Source of the DNA: Mycobacterium sp. ACS1612
GTDB taxonomy: Bacteria > Actinomycetota > Actinomycetes > Mycobacteriales > Mycobacteriaceae
Direction of reading: 5' to 3'
NCBI RefSeq assembly: GCF_001667505.1
Contig: NZ_LZHZ01000063.1
Span: 1 to 64,000, forward strand
Length of the DNA stretch: 64,000 bases
Part shown: positions 19,348 to 28,259 of the stretch, piece after piece
Layout: each line of letters starts with the position of its first letter
Numbering within the stretch: position 1 is the first letter of the stretch
The notes under the pieces: model-generated
Told to the model about the DNA's origin: nothing
Databases searched by the model: none
What the model saw: the letters and a program-made list of their open reading frames with translations, nothing else
Translations under genes and position numbers: made by a program

Positions 19348-22016
19348 CGGCGGCTGCTCCCTCGGGGGTTGTGACGTTTCTGTTCACCGATATTGAGGGT
19401 TCGACCCGTCGGTGGGAAGCGGACGCGGATGCGATGCGGGCGGCCCTTATCGCGCATGACGAGGTGCTGCGCAGCGCGATTGAGGCACACGAAGGCTTCT
19501 TGTTCAGCCACACCGGCGACGGTGTGGCTGCCGCGTTCGCCTCACCGAGATCTGCTGTCGAAGCAGCCATCGCTGCCCAGCGGGCACTGGAGTTGCCGGT
19601 GCGGATGGGGTTGGCGACCGGCGAGGCAGAGCTGCGCGGCGGGGACTACTTCGGCACGGTGCTCAACCGGGCGGCGCGGGTGATGGCCGCTGGGCACGGC
19701 GGTCAGATTCTCGTGGCTGACTCGACGGCGGGTCTGCTCGGCGGCGTGGATCTCGTGGACCTCGGGCCACGGCGCCTGCGCGATGTATCGGTCCCGATCA
19801 CGGTGTTTCAGCTGCAAGCACCCGGTTTGCCTACCGACTTTCCGCCGTTGCGCGGAGTCGATTCGAATCCGGGAAACTTGCGGCCGCAGACTACGAGCTT
19901 CATCGGGCGTGAGTCGGAGGTCGCCGAGCTGCAAGCGGCGGTGAAGGCTCATCGGTTGGTGACGTTGACCGGGGTGGGTGGGGTTGGTAAGACCCGCCTG
20001 GCTTTGGAGGTCGCGGCGCGGCTTGTCGATGAATTCCCCGATGGTGGTTGGTTTTTGGAATTGGCGGCGGTGACCGATCCGGCGGCAGTACCCGACGCGG
20101 TGGCGGCGGTGCTGGGCATTACTCAACAACCGGGCAAGAGCGTAAGTGAGTCGGTGGCCGCCGCGCTGGAGGGCAGGGTCCGGCTGTTGGTGTTCGACAA
20201 CTGCGAGCATGTTCTCGACGCCGCCGCCGAGCTGATCGAGGCCATCCTGGCACACTCGGCGACGGTGACGGTTTTGGCCACCAGCCGCGAAGGACTAAGT
20301 GTCGCCGACGAGCAACTGTGGCCGGTGCCCTCGCTGGATGTCGAGGCAGGCGTCGACTCGGCAGCGGTGAATCTGTTCGCCGAACGGGCCGGGAGTGTTG
20401 TGCCGCGCTTCTCGATGAGCCAGCCCGACGAGGCGGAAGCGGTGATCGAGATCTGCCGCCGCCTCGACGGGATCCCATTAGCCATCGAGTTGGCGGCCTC
20501 GCGGATGGCGTCGATGACCGCCAGCGAGGTGCGTGATCGTCTGGATCAGCGGTTGCGGCTGCTGGTCGGCTCCCGGCGCGGCCTGGCACGCCACCAAACA
20601 CTGCGCCACGCAGTGGCGTGGTCCTACCACCTTCTCGACGACGCGGAAAAGGCGCTGCTGGAGCGGTGTTCGGTGTTCGCCGGGGGATTCGACCTGCACA
20701 GCGCCTGCGCCCTAGCGCGGTTCCCAGACGCCCCAGACGACTTCGCCACCCTGGATCTGCTCGATGCGCTGGTGCGAAAGTCGCTGCTGGTCGCGGACAC
20801 ATCTTCGCGGCGGACCCGGTTTGGGATGCTGGAGACGATCCGCCAGTTCGCCGAGGAACAACTCGTCGCCCGCGGCGAAGCATCCGAGATTCGGGCCGCG
20901 CACTCCAGGTACTTCGCCGGTCGCGAAGCCGACGTCCTGGCCCTGTGGGACAGCCCCCGCCAGCGGGAGGCCTATGACTGGTTCACCGTCGAGCTGCCCA
21001 ATCTGCGCGCGGCGTTTCGGTGGGCTGCCGACCATGGAGATCTAGATGTGGCCGTCGCCATCGCCACCTGTGCGGGGTGGCTAGGCGTCGGGGTCCAAAC
21101 CTATGAGCCGATAGCTTGGGCTGAAGAGCTGATCGGGCCCGCACGCGCGGTCGACCACCCGCGGCTGGCGTTCCTGTACGCGATTGCGTCGCTGTGCTAC
21201 GCGACCGGACGGATCGAGGCGGCTGTCGGCTATTGCGACGCCGGTCAGATCGTTGTCAGCAGGAGCCGCGAGGCGCTGCCGCACGGCATCGAAAGCTGGC
21301 TTGGAGTTGCATACCTAGTCATCGGGCAGCCCGAGCGGTTGGCCGAGTGGTGCCGCGCCCAGCTCGCACGCCGCCGCGACACCCCCGTCCTCATCCGGTC
21401 ATGGATGATTGCCGCTCTTTCATTGGCCGGTTGCGGTGGGGAGGCGATGGATTCCGCGGATGGCCTCATCGAGGCTGCGGAGGCAACAGGCAACCCGTCC
21501 TTGCTCTCGTTCGCGCTCGTTGCCTACGGTGCAGCCTTCCGTGACGCTGATCCCGTCGCGGCGCTTAACGCCCACCGTCGGGGTCTGGCGATCGCTCAAG
21601 ACTGCGGCAACCGCGCCGACGCCTCAATCCTGGCGGCCGCTGTGTCCCGCCTCGAGGCCGAATACGGCGACACACTGTCCGCGCTCGATCACCTCACTCT
21701 GGCGATCCGCAACTACCACAACGCGGGCGACGCCACCGTGATCCGCGGCCCGCTGGCCGTCCTCGCCGTTCTTTTGGACCGGCTCGGACGCTACGAACCG
21801 GCGGCCACCGTCGCCGGGTTCGCGCTCAGTCCACTCACCGCGGCGACGGTCCCCGAGATCACCACCGCCAGCGCCCACCTGCGCGATGTTCTGGGCGACC
21901 AGACCTACGAATCGCTCGCCCGCACGGGTGAGACGATGACCACCGCCGTCATGGTTACGTACGCCTACGACCAAATCGACCAGGCGCAAACAGAACTGAA
22001 GGCTGTCTCGAAATAG
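19344..22016 (+). CDS. Class III nucleotidyl cyclase fused to STAND/NB-ARC-like ATPase and TPR region
   Basis: This 890-residue protein starts with a class III cyclase domain (about 8-155): FTDIEGS supplies the first metal Asp (16), TGDG the second (59), and YFGTVLNRAARVM the Asn and Arg (108, 112). The Lys of the usual KFxGDG motif is replaced (FSHTGDG), so substrate choice may be altered. A P-loop ATPase follows (GVGGVGKTRLA near 210; LLVFDNCEHVLD) with a long helical repeat region, but without a C-terminal LuxR domain. The family resembles Rv0386, Rv1358 and Rv2488c of M. tuberculosis, which do carry LuxR domains. ATG 19344 overlaps the stop of the upstream remnant. Confidence 0.88.
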   Translation: MTAAAPSGVVTFLFTDIEGSTRRWEADADAMRAALIAHDEVLRSAIEAHEGFLFSHTGDGVAAAFASPRSAVEAAIAAQRALELPVRMGLATGEAELRGGDYFGTVLNRAARVMAAGHGGQILVADSTAGLLGGVDLVDLGPRRLRDVSVPITVFQLQAPGLPTDFPPLRGVDSNPGNLRPQTTSFIGRESEVAELQAAVKAHRLVTLTGVGGVGKTRLALEVAARLVDEFPDGGWFLELAAVTDPAAVPDAVAAVLGITQQPGKSVSESVAAALEGRVRLLVFDNCEHVLDAAAELIEAILAHSATVTVLATSREGLSVADEQLWPVPSLDVEAGVDSAAVNLFAERAGSVVPRFSMSQPDEAEAVIEICRRLDGIPLAIELAASRMASMTASEVRDRLDQRLRLLVGSRRGLARHQTLRHAVAWSYHLLDDAEKALLERCSVFAGGFDLHSACALARFPDAPDDFATLDLLDALVRKSLLVADTSSRRTRFGMLETIRQFAEEQLVARGEASEIRAAHSRYFAGREADVLALWDSPRQREAYDWFTVELPNLRAAFRWAADHGDLDVAVAIATCAGWLGVGVQTYEPIAWAEELIGPARAVDHPRLAFLYAIASLCYATGRIEAAVGYCDAGQIVVSRSREALPHGIESWLGVAYLVIGQPERLAEWCRAQLARRRDTPVLIRSWMIAALSLAGCGGEAMDSADGLIEAAEATGNPSLLSFALVAYGAAFRDADPVAALNAHRRGLAIAQDCGNRADASILAAAVSRLEAEYGDTLSALDHLTLAIRNYHNAGDATVIRGPLAVLAVLLDRLGRYEPAATVAGFALSPLTAATVPEITTASAHLRDVLGDQTYESLARTGETMTTAVMVTYAYDQIDQAQTELKAVSK

Positions 22017-22295
22017 ACCACATTCGAGACAACTCGCCCGTAGGTAGCTCGGCCGAGTTTTCTCCACATTCCAAAAGTCGGTCTCGGACCAGACTCGGCG
22101 TCGGCGTCCGCACGCAGAATCAGACGCTCGCAATTGGCACTCGTCTGCAACGAACAATCTGACAGCGTAATGAGAATCACCGACCGACACGTTATTGAGA
22201 ACGCCAGCGTCGCAGCGATCATCTCTCGATCGCGACCGTGCTCCATCCCCGTTCGAGGGTCACATCGACGGCGTCCACGTGGCGTACACCCAGTG
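22017..22295. other. Gene-free stretch before the glycine-rich remnant
   Basis: I see no gene and no clear terminator. A putative start region for the decayed glycine-rich gene may lie here, but no signal peptide or PE domain is recognisable in any frame. Confidence 0.4.
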
Positions 22296-22824
22296 ATTGG
22301 GGTACCGCACCGCGGGCATCCCAACGGTTTCAACGGCGGACTGTTCATCGGCAACGGCGGTGACGGCGGGACCTTCGGCGGCGCAGGCGGTGTGGGCGGA
22401 GAAGGCGGCGACGCAGTCACCTACGGCGCCACCGCGACCGCGGGTGCGCCGGCAACGGCGGCGGCAGCGTCAACAAGGACGGGGGCGAGGGCGGCTACGC
22501 CTACACGGGTTCGATTGTCACCACCGACCTCACCAGTCTGAAGAGCGTCCAGGTGGGCTCCGCCATCGGTGGGGCAGGCGGCCACGGCGGCGTCGCGGGA
22601 CCGACATTTCCGAGCGACAGCACCGGCGACGGTCGCGACGGCGGCGACGGCCGTGATGCGCAGGTACACAACACTTCTGACTTCCCGAGCACGGTCACCG
22701 GTAGCGCCAAGGACGGCAGCCGCGGTAAGGGCGGTTTCCAGGGCGCAAACGGCACCGGCGGCACCGGTGGCACCGCGAGCGGCGGCGTCTCCAACACCCC
22801 GGCAGCGACGGCGCCGACGGCTAG
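22296..22824 (+). pseudogene. Decayed glycine-rich surface protein gene (PGRS-like composition)
   Basis: Glycine-rich coding sequence is split over frames. One frame gives FNGGLFIGNGGDGGTFGGAG and ends in frame-shifted sequence near 22440. A second continues as GNGGGSVNKDGGEGG... and SAIGGAGGHGGV... to about 22790. The last codons HPGSDGADG and TAG (22822-22824) lie in a third frame. No start or export signal remains. The GGxGG-rich pattern recalls PE_PGRS or other glycine-rich envelope proteins, but the PE domain is absent. At least two frameshifts are needed to join the parts. Confidence 0.55.
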
Positions 22825-22837
22825 GTGGCCGCCGGAA

Positions 22838-24337
22838 TCATTTGTCCTTATCGTCCTTGTCGGGCGGCAGCGGGCGGTTCGCGACGACCGGGAACTGCCC
22901 GGTGAACCCTTCGCGTTCCCGCGCGATCTCCAACACCCGGCCGCGGACCATGAACCAACCGGCGATGAGCGCCGGAATGATGATCACCAGTGTGGCGACG
23001 GTCCACGTGCCGATCGGCGGGTCGAGAGCCATCAGCACGACGACGCCGAACAGGAACGCCAACGTGAGATAGCCGGTATACGGCGAGCCCCACAACCGGA
23101 ACGACGGTCGCTCCAGAATGCCGCGTTTCGACCAACGGAAGAGCTGAATCTGGCAGATCACGATGGTGGCCCACGACGCGATGATGCCCAGCGCGGCGAT
23201 GTTCAGCACGATCTCGAACGCCTCACCGGGCACGAGAAGGTTGAGGATGACGCCGAACAGCCCGACGACTGCTGTCAGGAAGATGCCGCCGTACGGCACG
23301 CCGCGGCTGGACATCCGCGCGGTGAACTTCGGTGCGCTGCCGTTCATCGCCATCGAGCGCAGGATCCGGCCGGTCGAATACAGCCCGGCGTTGAGGCTGG
23401 AGAACGCTGCCGTCAGCACCACCACGTTCATCACCGTGCCAGCGCCATCCACTCCGATCTTGGAGAAGAACGTAACGAACGGGCTCTCGTCGGCCTTGTA
23501 CGTGGTGTACGGAAGAAGCAGCGCCAGCAGGAACAGCGAGCCGACGTAGAACACCGCGATGCGCGCGATCACCGAGTTGATCGCCCGCGGCATGATCTTG
23601 TGCGGATGAGCCGTCTCACCGGCCGCGGTTCCGACGAGTTCGACTGCGGCGTAGGCGAACACAACGCCGGACATGACGATCACCAGCGGGAACAGGCCGG
23701 TCGGGAACAGTCCGCCGTTGTCGGCGATCACACTGAAACCGGTTGCCTGTCCCTGAATGTGATAGCGACCCGCAAGGAAGATCGTGCCGGCAACCAGGAA
23801 TGTCAGCAGCGCAAGGACTTTGATGGCCGCCGCCCAGAACTCGAGCTCGCCGAACAGCGTCACCGAGATCAGGTTCAGGCTCACCACGGCCGCCAACGCG
23901 ATCAGCGCGATCAGCCACTGCGGCACAGCTTCCATCGCCTTCCAGTAGTGCACATAGGTGGCGATGGCCGTCGAGTCCACGATGGAGGTGAACGCCCAGT
24001 TCAACCAGTACATCCAGCCTGCGACGAAAGCTGCCTTCTCGCCGAGGAATTCGCGCGCATACGAGACGAAGGATCCCGACGACGGTCGGTGCAGCACGAG
24101 TTCACCGAGAGCGCGCAGGATCAGGAACACGAAGACGCCACAGAACGCATAGCTCAGGAACAAACCGGGCCCCGCGTTGTGCAGGCGTCCGCCCGCGCCG
24201 AGGAACAGCCCGGTCCCGATGGCGCCGCCGATTGCGATCATCTGGAGCTGCCGGGGTTTGAGTCCCTTGTGGTAGCCCTGGTCCTCCGCCGTCAGCGCGG
24301 AGTTGTCGTACACCGACTGCTTGGGTGCGGTGGTCAT
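22838..24337 (-). CDS. ansP2: L-asparagine permease (APC family, AnsP-type)
   Basis: The 499-residue protein has twelve predicted transmembrane helices and the amino-acid/polyamine/organocation signature near the start (KPRQLQMIAIGGAIGTGLFL), as in GABA/asparagine permeases. It imports amino acids with protons across the cytoplasmic membrane. The name rests on similarity to M. tuberculosis AnsP2 (Rv0346c), which sits near the ini locus as here. Substrate specificity cannot be proven from sequence. It lies 19 bp downstream of a small membrane protein gene and is probably co-transcribed with it. Confidence 0.85.
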   Translation of the reverse strand: MTTAPKQSVYDNSALTAEDQGYHKGLKPRQLQMIAIGGAIGTGLFLGAGGRLHNAGPGLFLSYAFCGVFVFLILRALGELVLHRPSSGSFVSYAREFLGEKAAFVAGWMYWLNWAFTSIVDSTAIATYVHYWKAMEAVPQWLIALIALAAVVSLNLISVTLFGELEFWAAAIKVLALLTFLVAGTIFLAGRYHIQGQATGFSVIADNGGLFPTGLFPLVIVMSGVVFAYAAVELVGTAAGETAHPHKIMPRAINSVIARIAVFYVGSLFLLALLLPYTTYKADESPFVTFFSKIGVDGAGTVMNVVVLTAAFSSLNAGLYSTGRILRSMAMNGSAPKFTARMSSRGVPYGGIFLTAVVGLFGVILNLLVPGEAFEIVLNIAALGIIASWATIVICQIQLFRWSKRGILERPSFRLWGSPYTGYLTLAFLFGVVVLMALDPPIGTWTVATLVIIIPALIAGWFMVRGRVLEIAREREGFTGQFPVVANRPLPPDKDDKDK

Positions 24338-24356
24338 CAGATCCCTTTCGCTCTCG

Positions 24357-24608
24357 TCAGTTACCGCGCGATGCGGGATCGATGGGATGTCCCCGGGCGT
24401 CCCACTGTTCCGGCGGCCCCGGCGTATCGCTGACGTCGCGGAAGGTCATCACGAAGCCGCACACGGCGACGACGGCCGCGATCGCGTAGCCGATGATCGA
24501 GTACCAACCGGCGTGCAGATAGGCAGTGACCGCGACGATGAACATCGCGAGGAACACCAGGGACATCCCGATCAATGGAATCTTTGCAAACAAATCAATG
24601 CGTGCCAT
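24357..24608 (-). CDS. Small two-helix membrane protein upstream of the permease
   Basis: The 83-residue protein begins MARIDLFAKIPLIGM at ATG 24608, with GAGGTGGG as ribosome-binding site. It has two hydrophobic helices (about 12-30 and 37-54) followed by a short hydrophilic tail with PPEQWDARGHP. The family is not recognised. Its position directly before the amino-acid permease suggests an accessory subunit or stability factor for it. The in-frame extension upstream to 24833 is less likely to be translated. Confidence 0.7.
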   Translation of the reverse strand: MARIDLFAKIPLIGMSLVFLAMFIVAVTAYLHAGWYSIIGYAIAAVVAVCGFVMTFRDVSDTPGPPEQWDARGHPIDPASRGN

Positions 24609-24758
24609 GAGACCCACCTCGATAGACCGAATGACGGTCATCACAGTGAACACCTTCTCGGGCTTCTGCGCTTGCCGAATGGAAACTCCGTGTCGCGCGA
24701 GCATCTGCTCATCGGCCATACGACCGCAGGCGTCGTCGTGCGGAGTGATGATCGAGCC

Positions 24759-25475
24759 ATGGAGACCACCGTCGCCGAGATCGCACCCGACATCTACCGG
24801 CTGTCCACCTGGATTCCCGACATCGGCGAGCACGGGTTCACGATGAATCAGTTCCTGCTCACCGGTGACGAACCGTTCCTATTCCATTGCGGACAGCGGC
24901 AACTCTTCGGCCTGGTGTCGCAGGCCATCAACCGCGTGATCAATGTCGAGAAGTTGCGCTGGATTTCCTTCGGCCACCTCGAGGCCGACGAATGCGGCGC
25001 GATGAACATGTTGCTCGCGGCCGCACCCAACCCCGAAGTCACCCACGGCGCTCTCGCATGCATGCTGTCGTTGATCGACATGTGCGAGAGGCCGCCCGTA
25101 CAGGCCTCCGACGGGCTACTGGACATAGGCGGCCATCGGTTGCGTTTCATCCCGACCCCCCACGTGCCGCACAACTGGGAGGCTGGGCTGTGGTTCGACG
25201 AAACCACGTCGACGTTGCTCGCCGGGGACCTGATGACGCAGGTGGGCAACCCCGTACCGGTGACTGAATCCGACTGCGTGGCACCCGCAATAGCGGCCGA
25301 GAACATCTTCCACGCGACCGGGTTGACGACGAACCTGCAACCCACGCTGCATCAACTCGCCGACCTGCATCCGACTACCCTGGCGATCATGCACGGCTCG
25401 TCCTACACCGGCGACGGCGCCGCGGCGTTGCGGTCGCTCGCCGACGGCTACGCCGCGATGGGGGGCACTGGATGA
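24759..25475 (+). CDS. Metallo-beta-lactamase-fold protein with a flavodiiron-type metal site
   Basis: The 238-residue protein has an MBL fold. Its metal-binding motif reads GHLEADECGA (H73, E75, D77), the HxExD pattern of flavodiiron/ODP-type proteins rather than the zinc HxHxDH. Later ligands are plausible at HVPH (145-148), D166 in AGDLM and a His in IMHGSS. There is no flavodoxin domain, so it resembles stand-alone oxygen- or peroxide-sensing di-iron proteins. ATG 24759 was chosen over a long in-frame extension because it starts the MBL domain. The 3' end overlaps the lipoprotein gene by four bases, so the two are coupled. Confidence 0.8.
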   Translation: METTVAEIAPDIYRLSTWIPDIGEHGFTMNQFLLTGDEPFLFHCGQRQLFGLVSQAINRVINVEKLRWISFGHLEADECGAMNMLLAAAPNPEVTHGALACMLSLIDMCERPPVQASDGLLDIGGHRLRFIPTPHVPHNWEAGLWFDETTSTLLAGDLMTQVGNPVPVTESDCVAPAIAAENIFHATGLTTNLQPTLHQLADLHPTTLAIMHGSSYTGDGAAALRSLADGYAAMGGTG

Positions 25476-26002
25476 GAGCGACCCTGGCCGTCGTTGTCGC
25501 GCTCAGCGCAGTGCTGACCGGCTGCCAGACCATCACGCCGGGAACCGCTGTCATCAATCCGAACGAGCCGACCGAGCCCAGCTTTTCGACCAGCAGGCCG
25601 CCGAGGCCGACGGCCGCGCCGCCGAGCACGCTCACGCCCACGAGCACCGCTGAGCCACCGGGTGCACAGGTGCTGACACCCGAGAACGGCTACGTGTTCA
25701 TCGAGACGAAGTCGGGCAGGACACGGTGCCAGCTCAACGAGGACGAGGTCGACTGCGAGGCCCAGTTCACCAATCCGCCGGTGGTCGGCGGAATCCCCGC
25801 CACCGGTGTCCGGGTCACCACCGACGGCCAAATCAATTGGGTCGTCGGCAATTTGGGCGATATTCCAGTAGTCACGCTCGACTACAAGACGTATTCGGCT
25901 GTCGGTTGGACCGTTGACGCCCGTGAAGACGGCACCCGGTTCACCAACGACCGGACCGGCCATGGGATGAATGTGGCCATCGACGGCGTGCAGGCGTTCT
26001 AA
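25472..26002 (+). CDS. lpqJ: Lipoprotein, LpqJ-like
   Basis: The 176-residue protein has a lipoprotein signal peptide with lipobox LTGC (Cys near residue 18) and a Pro/Thr-rich linker. A C-terminal domain with two Cys (RCQLNEDEVDCEAQF) and the ending GMNVAIDGVQAF follows. It should be exported and lipid-anchored on the outer face of the membrane. LpqJ (Rv0344c) lies beside iniC in M. tuberculosis, and size and neighbourhood agree, though I assign the name with moderate confidence. The ATG overlaps the stop of the MBL gene (ATGA) and a DinB-like gene follows after 9 bp. Confidence 0.7.
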   Translation: MRATLAVVVALSAVLTGCQTITPGTAVINPNEPTEPSFSTSRPPRPTAAPPSTLTPTSTAEPPGAQVLTPENGYVFIETKSGRTRCQLNEDEVDCEAQFTNPPVVGGIPATGVRVTTDGQINWVVGNLGDIPVVTLDYKTYSAVGWTVDAREDGTRFTNDRTGHGMNVAIDGVQAF

Positions 26003-26011
26003 GGTCGAGCA

Positions 26012-26632
26012 ATGACCGCAGCCCAGCGCGAACGCGCCGCACTCGTCGAAACCATGCGCGCCGTCGGTCCCGACGCGCCCACCCTTTGCGGCGACTGGAC
26101 CACCCGCGACCTCGCGGCCCACCTCGTGGTGCGCGAACGCAGACTGGACGCTACCGCCGGGGTGGCCGTACCGTTTCTCGCCGGCTACACCGCCAACGTG
26201 CAACGTCAGGTCACCGAGGCCAACGGGTGGGATGGCCTGCTGAAGAAGGTCGCATCGGGCCCACCGCTGTATTCGCCGTTCAAGCTTCTCGATCCGGTCG
26301 CCAACCTCGGTGAGATGTTCATCCATCACGAGGACGTTCGGCGCGCCCAAACAGGATGGGAGCCAAGGCGACTCGAGGATACGCTGGCCAAAGCGCTGAG
26401 CCGGGGGCTCCCGCTGATGGCCCGGCTGAGCCTTGGCAAAGCCCCCGCCCGCGTCGCGCTGAAGACCCCGGACGGTAAGACCGTCGCCGCCGTCGGACAC
26501 GGCCAGGACCTGATCGTCACCGGCGAGGTGCCGGAGCTCTTGCTGTTCCTGTCCGGCCGCGACGAGGTGCGGCTGACATTCTCCGACGCGCAGGCCGCCC
26601 AGGCGGTGCGCGCCGCGCGCCGCAGCTTGTGA
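26012..26632 (+). CDS. TIGR03085-type DinB/mycothiol-maleylpyruvate isomerase-like protein
   Basis: The 206-residue protein begins MTAAQRERAALVETM and carries TLCGDWTTRDLAAHLVVRER, the actinobacterial DinB-like motif with a candidate metal-binding His. A second His pair lies in MFIHHEDVRRAQ. The family (TIGR03085, actinobacterial metal-binding protein) belongs to the mycothiol-dependent maleylpyruvate isomerase/DinB superfamily. The C-terminal part is a small alpha/beta domain. Function is unknown; thiol-related chemistry is suspected. It is the last gene of a three-gene operon with the MBL protein and the lipoprotein. Confidence 0.8.
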   Translation: MTAAQRERAALVETMRAVGPDAPTLCGDWTTRDLAAHLVVRERRLDATAGVAVPFLAGYTANVQRQVTEANGWDGLLKKVASGPPLYSPFKLLDPVANLGEMFIHHEDVRRAQTGWEPRRLEDTLAKALSRGLPLMARLSLGKAPARVALKTPDGKTVAAVGHGQDLIVTGEVPELLLFLSGRDEVRLTFSDAQAAQAVRAARRSL

Positions 26633-26633
26633 G

Positions 26634-26912
26634 CTAAACGGTCTGGTGCTTCGACGCCAGGCCCGCCGGGGCCGAGGCGATCGCCCGGTGTATCGCCTCG
26701 GCGAGGGCGAGCGCCGATTCCTCTGTCAGCTCGAGCGCCACTCGCGCCGACGGCCCCAACGCCGGGTTGAGCAGGTCGATGTTGACGGTGTGGCCGTAGG
26801 AGGCGTGCACCGGATGGTCGACGTAGACGGTGGCCTGGCTGGCGCCGAACCAGCCCGTCGCACCCTTACCGCTGCCGTCGACCTCGATCTTCTCGGTGAG
26901 ATACGTGCACAT
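26634..26912 (-). CDS. DUF6295-like small conserved protein
   Basis: The 92-residue protein starts MCTYLTEKIEVDGSGKGATG and contains YVDHPVHASYGHTVNIDLLN, a pattern I associate with the actinobacterial DUF6295 family. It appears soluble. It lies 5 bp downstream of the dienelactone-hydrolase gene on the same strand and is likely in its operon with tpx. Function is unknown. Confidence 0.7.
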   Translation of the reverse strand: MCTYLTEKIEVDGSGKGATGWFGASQATVYVDHPVHASYGHTVNIDLLNPALGPSARVALELTEESALALAEAIHRAIASAPAGLASKHQTV

Positions 26913-26917
26913 CTACC

Positions 26918-27664
26918 TCAGCCCTTCAGCTGCTTGGCGAAGAAGTCCTCGATCCGGCGCCAGCCGTCCAGCGCGGCTTCCACCCGGTACGCCGGGCGAT
27001 CCACCGAGAAGAACGAGTGGCCTGCCCCGTCGTAGGAGTGGAACTCGTGCTCCTTGCCCAACCGGGTCAATTCGGCGTCCAGCGTGGCCACCGCGTCGGG
27101 CGCTGGGTAGCGGTCGTCGTTGCCGAACAGCCCGAGCAGCGGACAGCTCAGGTTGGGAGCCAGGCCGAGAATCGGTTTCATGTTCGCGGGCATGCCTTCC
27201 GGCGGATCTTCGACGACGAACGCGCCGTAGCAGTCCACCGCGCCGTCCAACGGCAGCGAGCAGGCCGCCAGGAACGCGTGCCTGCCGCCTGAGCAGTGGC
27301 CGATCACGCCGATCTTGCCGTTGGCGCCGTCCAGGCCCCGCAGATACTCCGCGGCGCCCGCCACATCGCCGACCAGTCGGTCGTCCGGTACCCCGCCCGC
27401 CGCACGAACGGTGGCCGCGGCGTCGTCGGGATCTGCTCCCGGCGCCTCCCGCGAGTACAGGTTCGGGCACACCGCGTGATATCCGGCCACCGCCAACCGG
27501 CGAACGAACTCCTTGGTCTCCCGGTCGTAGCCGGGCATGTGGTGAATCCACACCACACCGCCGCGCGAGCCCGCCGCGAGCGGCACTGCGCTGTAGGCCT
27601 CGATCTCGTCACCGCCGTGTCCGGTGATGGTGACGGTCTCGGCGCGAATTGCGTCCGTGGCCAA
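26918..27664 (-). CDS. Dienelactone hydrolase family protein
   Basis: The 248-residue alpha/beta hydrolase has the dienelactone hydrolase nucleophile motif GHCSGGRHAF with Cys, a candidate Asp in GNDDRYP and the catalytic His in GAGHSFF. Family enzymes open lactone or ester bonds in aromatic degradation, but many actinobacterial members are uncharacterised. The first methionine in frame lies far upstream inside tpx. The TTG at 27664, 4 bp after the tpx stop, gives the expected N-terminus (MATDAIRAETVTITG). Confidence 0.82.
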   Translation of the reverse strand: MATDAIRAETVTITGHGGDEIEAYSAVPLAAGSRGGVVWIHHMPGYDRETKEFVRRLAVAGYHAVCPNLYSREAPGADPDDAAATVRAAGGVPDDRLVGDVAGAAEYLRGLDGANGKIGVIGHCSGGRHAFLAACSLPLDGAVDCYGAFVVEDPPEGMPANMKPILGLAPNLSCPLLGLFGNDDRYPAPDAVATLDAELTRLGKEHEFHSYDGAGHSFFSVDRPAYRVEAALDGWRRIEDFFAKQLKG

Positions 27665-27668
27665 CGGA

Positions 27669-28172
27669 TCAGACCGAACTGCCGAGTGCCGACCATCCCT
27701 CGTCGTAGCTCGGTTCAGTGCCGATCTCGGGCACCAGTTCGGTGTAAGCGACTTTGCCGTCCGCGTCGATGACGACGACCGCGCGGGCGAGCAGGCCTGC
27801 CATCGGACCGTCCGCGAGCGCGATCCCGTAGTCCTGGCCGAAGTTGTCACGGAACGCCGACGCCGTCATGACATTCTCGATGCCCTCTGCGCCGCAGAAC
27901 CGCTTCTGCGCGAAGGGCAGATCGTTTGACACACATAGCACGTTCAGCCCGCTGGCCTGCGCGCGCTCGTTGAATTTGCGAACGCTCATGGCGCACACGG
28001 GAGTGTCGACCGATGGAAAGATGTTGAGCAACAACGGCTTACCGCGGAACTGCGCGCTGGTCACCTCGCCGAGATCGGTACCGATGAGCGTGAACTCGGG
28101 GGCGGGAGATCCGACGGCGGGCAGCTCGCCGACAGTGTTGATCGGGTTTCCACGAAGCGTTATCTGAGCCAT
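27669..28172 (-). CDS. tpx: Thiol peroxidase Tpx
   Basis: The 167-residue peroxiredoxin begins MAQITLRGNPINTVGELP and has the peroxidatic Cys in the Tpx motif SVDTPVCAMSVRKFN and the resolving Cys in KRFCGAEG. It reduces hydrogen and organic peroxides using thioredoxin. ATG 28172 gives the standard Tpx length. A 350-residue upstream in-frame extension is a shadow of the opposite-strand oxidoreductase and is rejected. It heads an operon with the dienelactone hydrolase-like and DUF6295-like genes. Confidence 0.96.
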   Translation of the reverse strand: MAQITLRGNPINTVGELPAVGSPAPEFTLIGTDLGEVTSAQFRGKPLLLNIFPSVDTPVCAMSVRKFNERAQASGLNVLCVSNDLPFAQKRFCGAEGIENVMTASAFRDNFGQDYGIALADGPMAGLLARAVVVIDADGKVAYTELVPEIGTEPSYDEGWSALGSSV

Positions 28173-28259
28173 TCGTACAGTGTGCCAGCGCCAACCTGTG
28201 CGGGTCATGTCAGGGGTCTTCGGTCGACGGCGGCCCAGCGCGCCTCTACGCTTGCGGTC

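Noticed and set aside
22296..22824. Functional PE_PGRS gene
   Set aside because: No PE domain, no start codon in frame and at least two frame changes.
22553..24433. Open frame of 626 codons on the plus strand over the permease
   Set aside because: Only its first 90 codons are the glycine-rich remnant; the rest is antisense to the permease and has no protein-like pattern.
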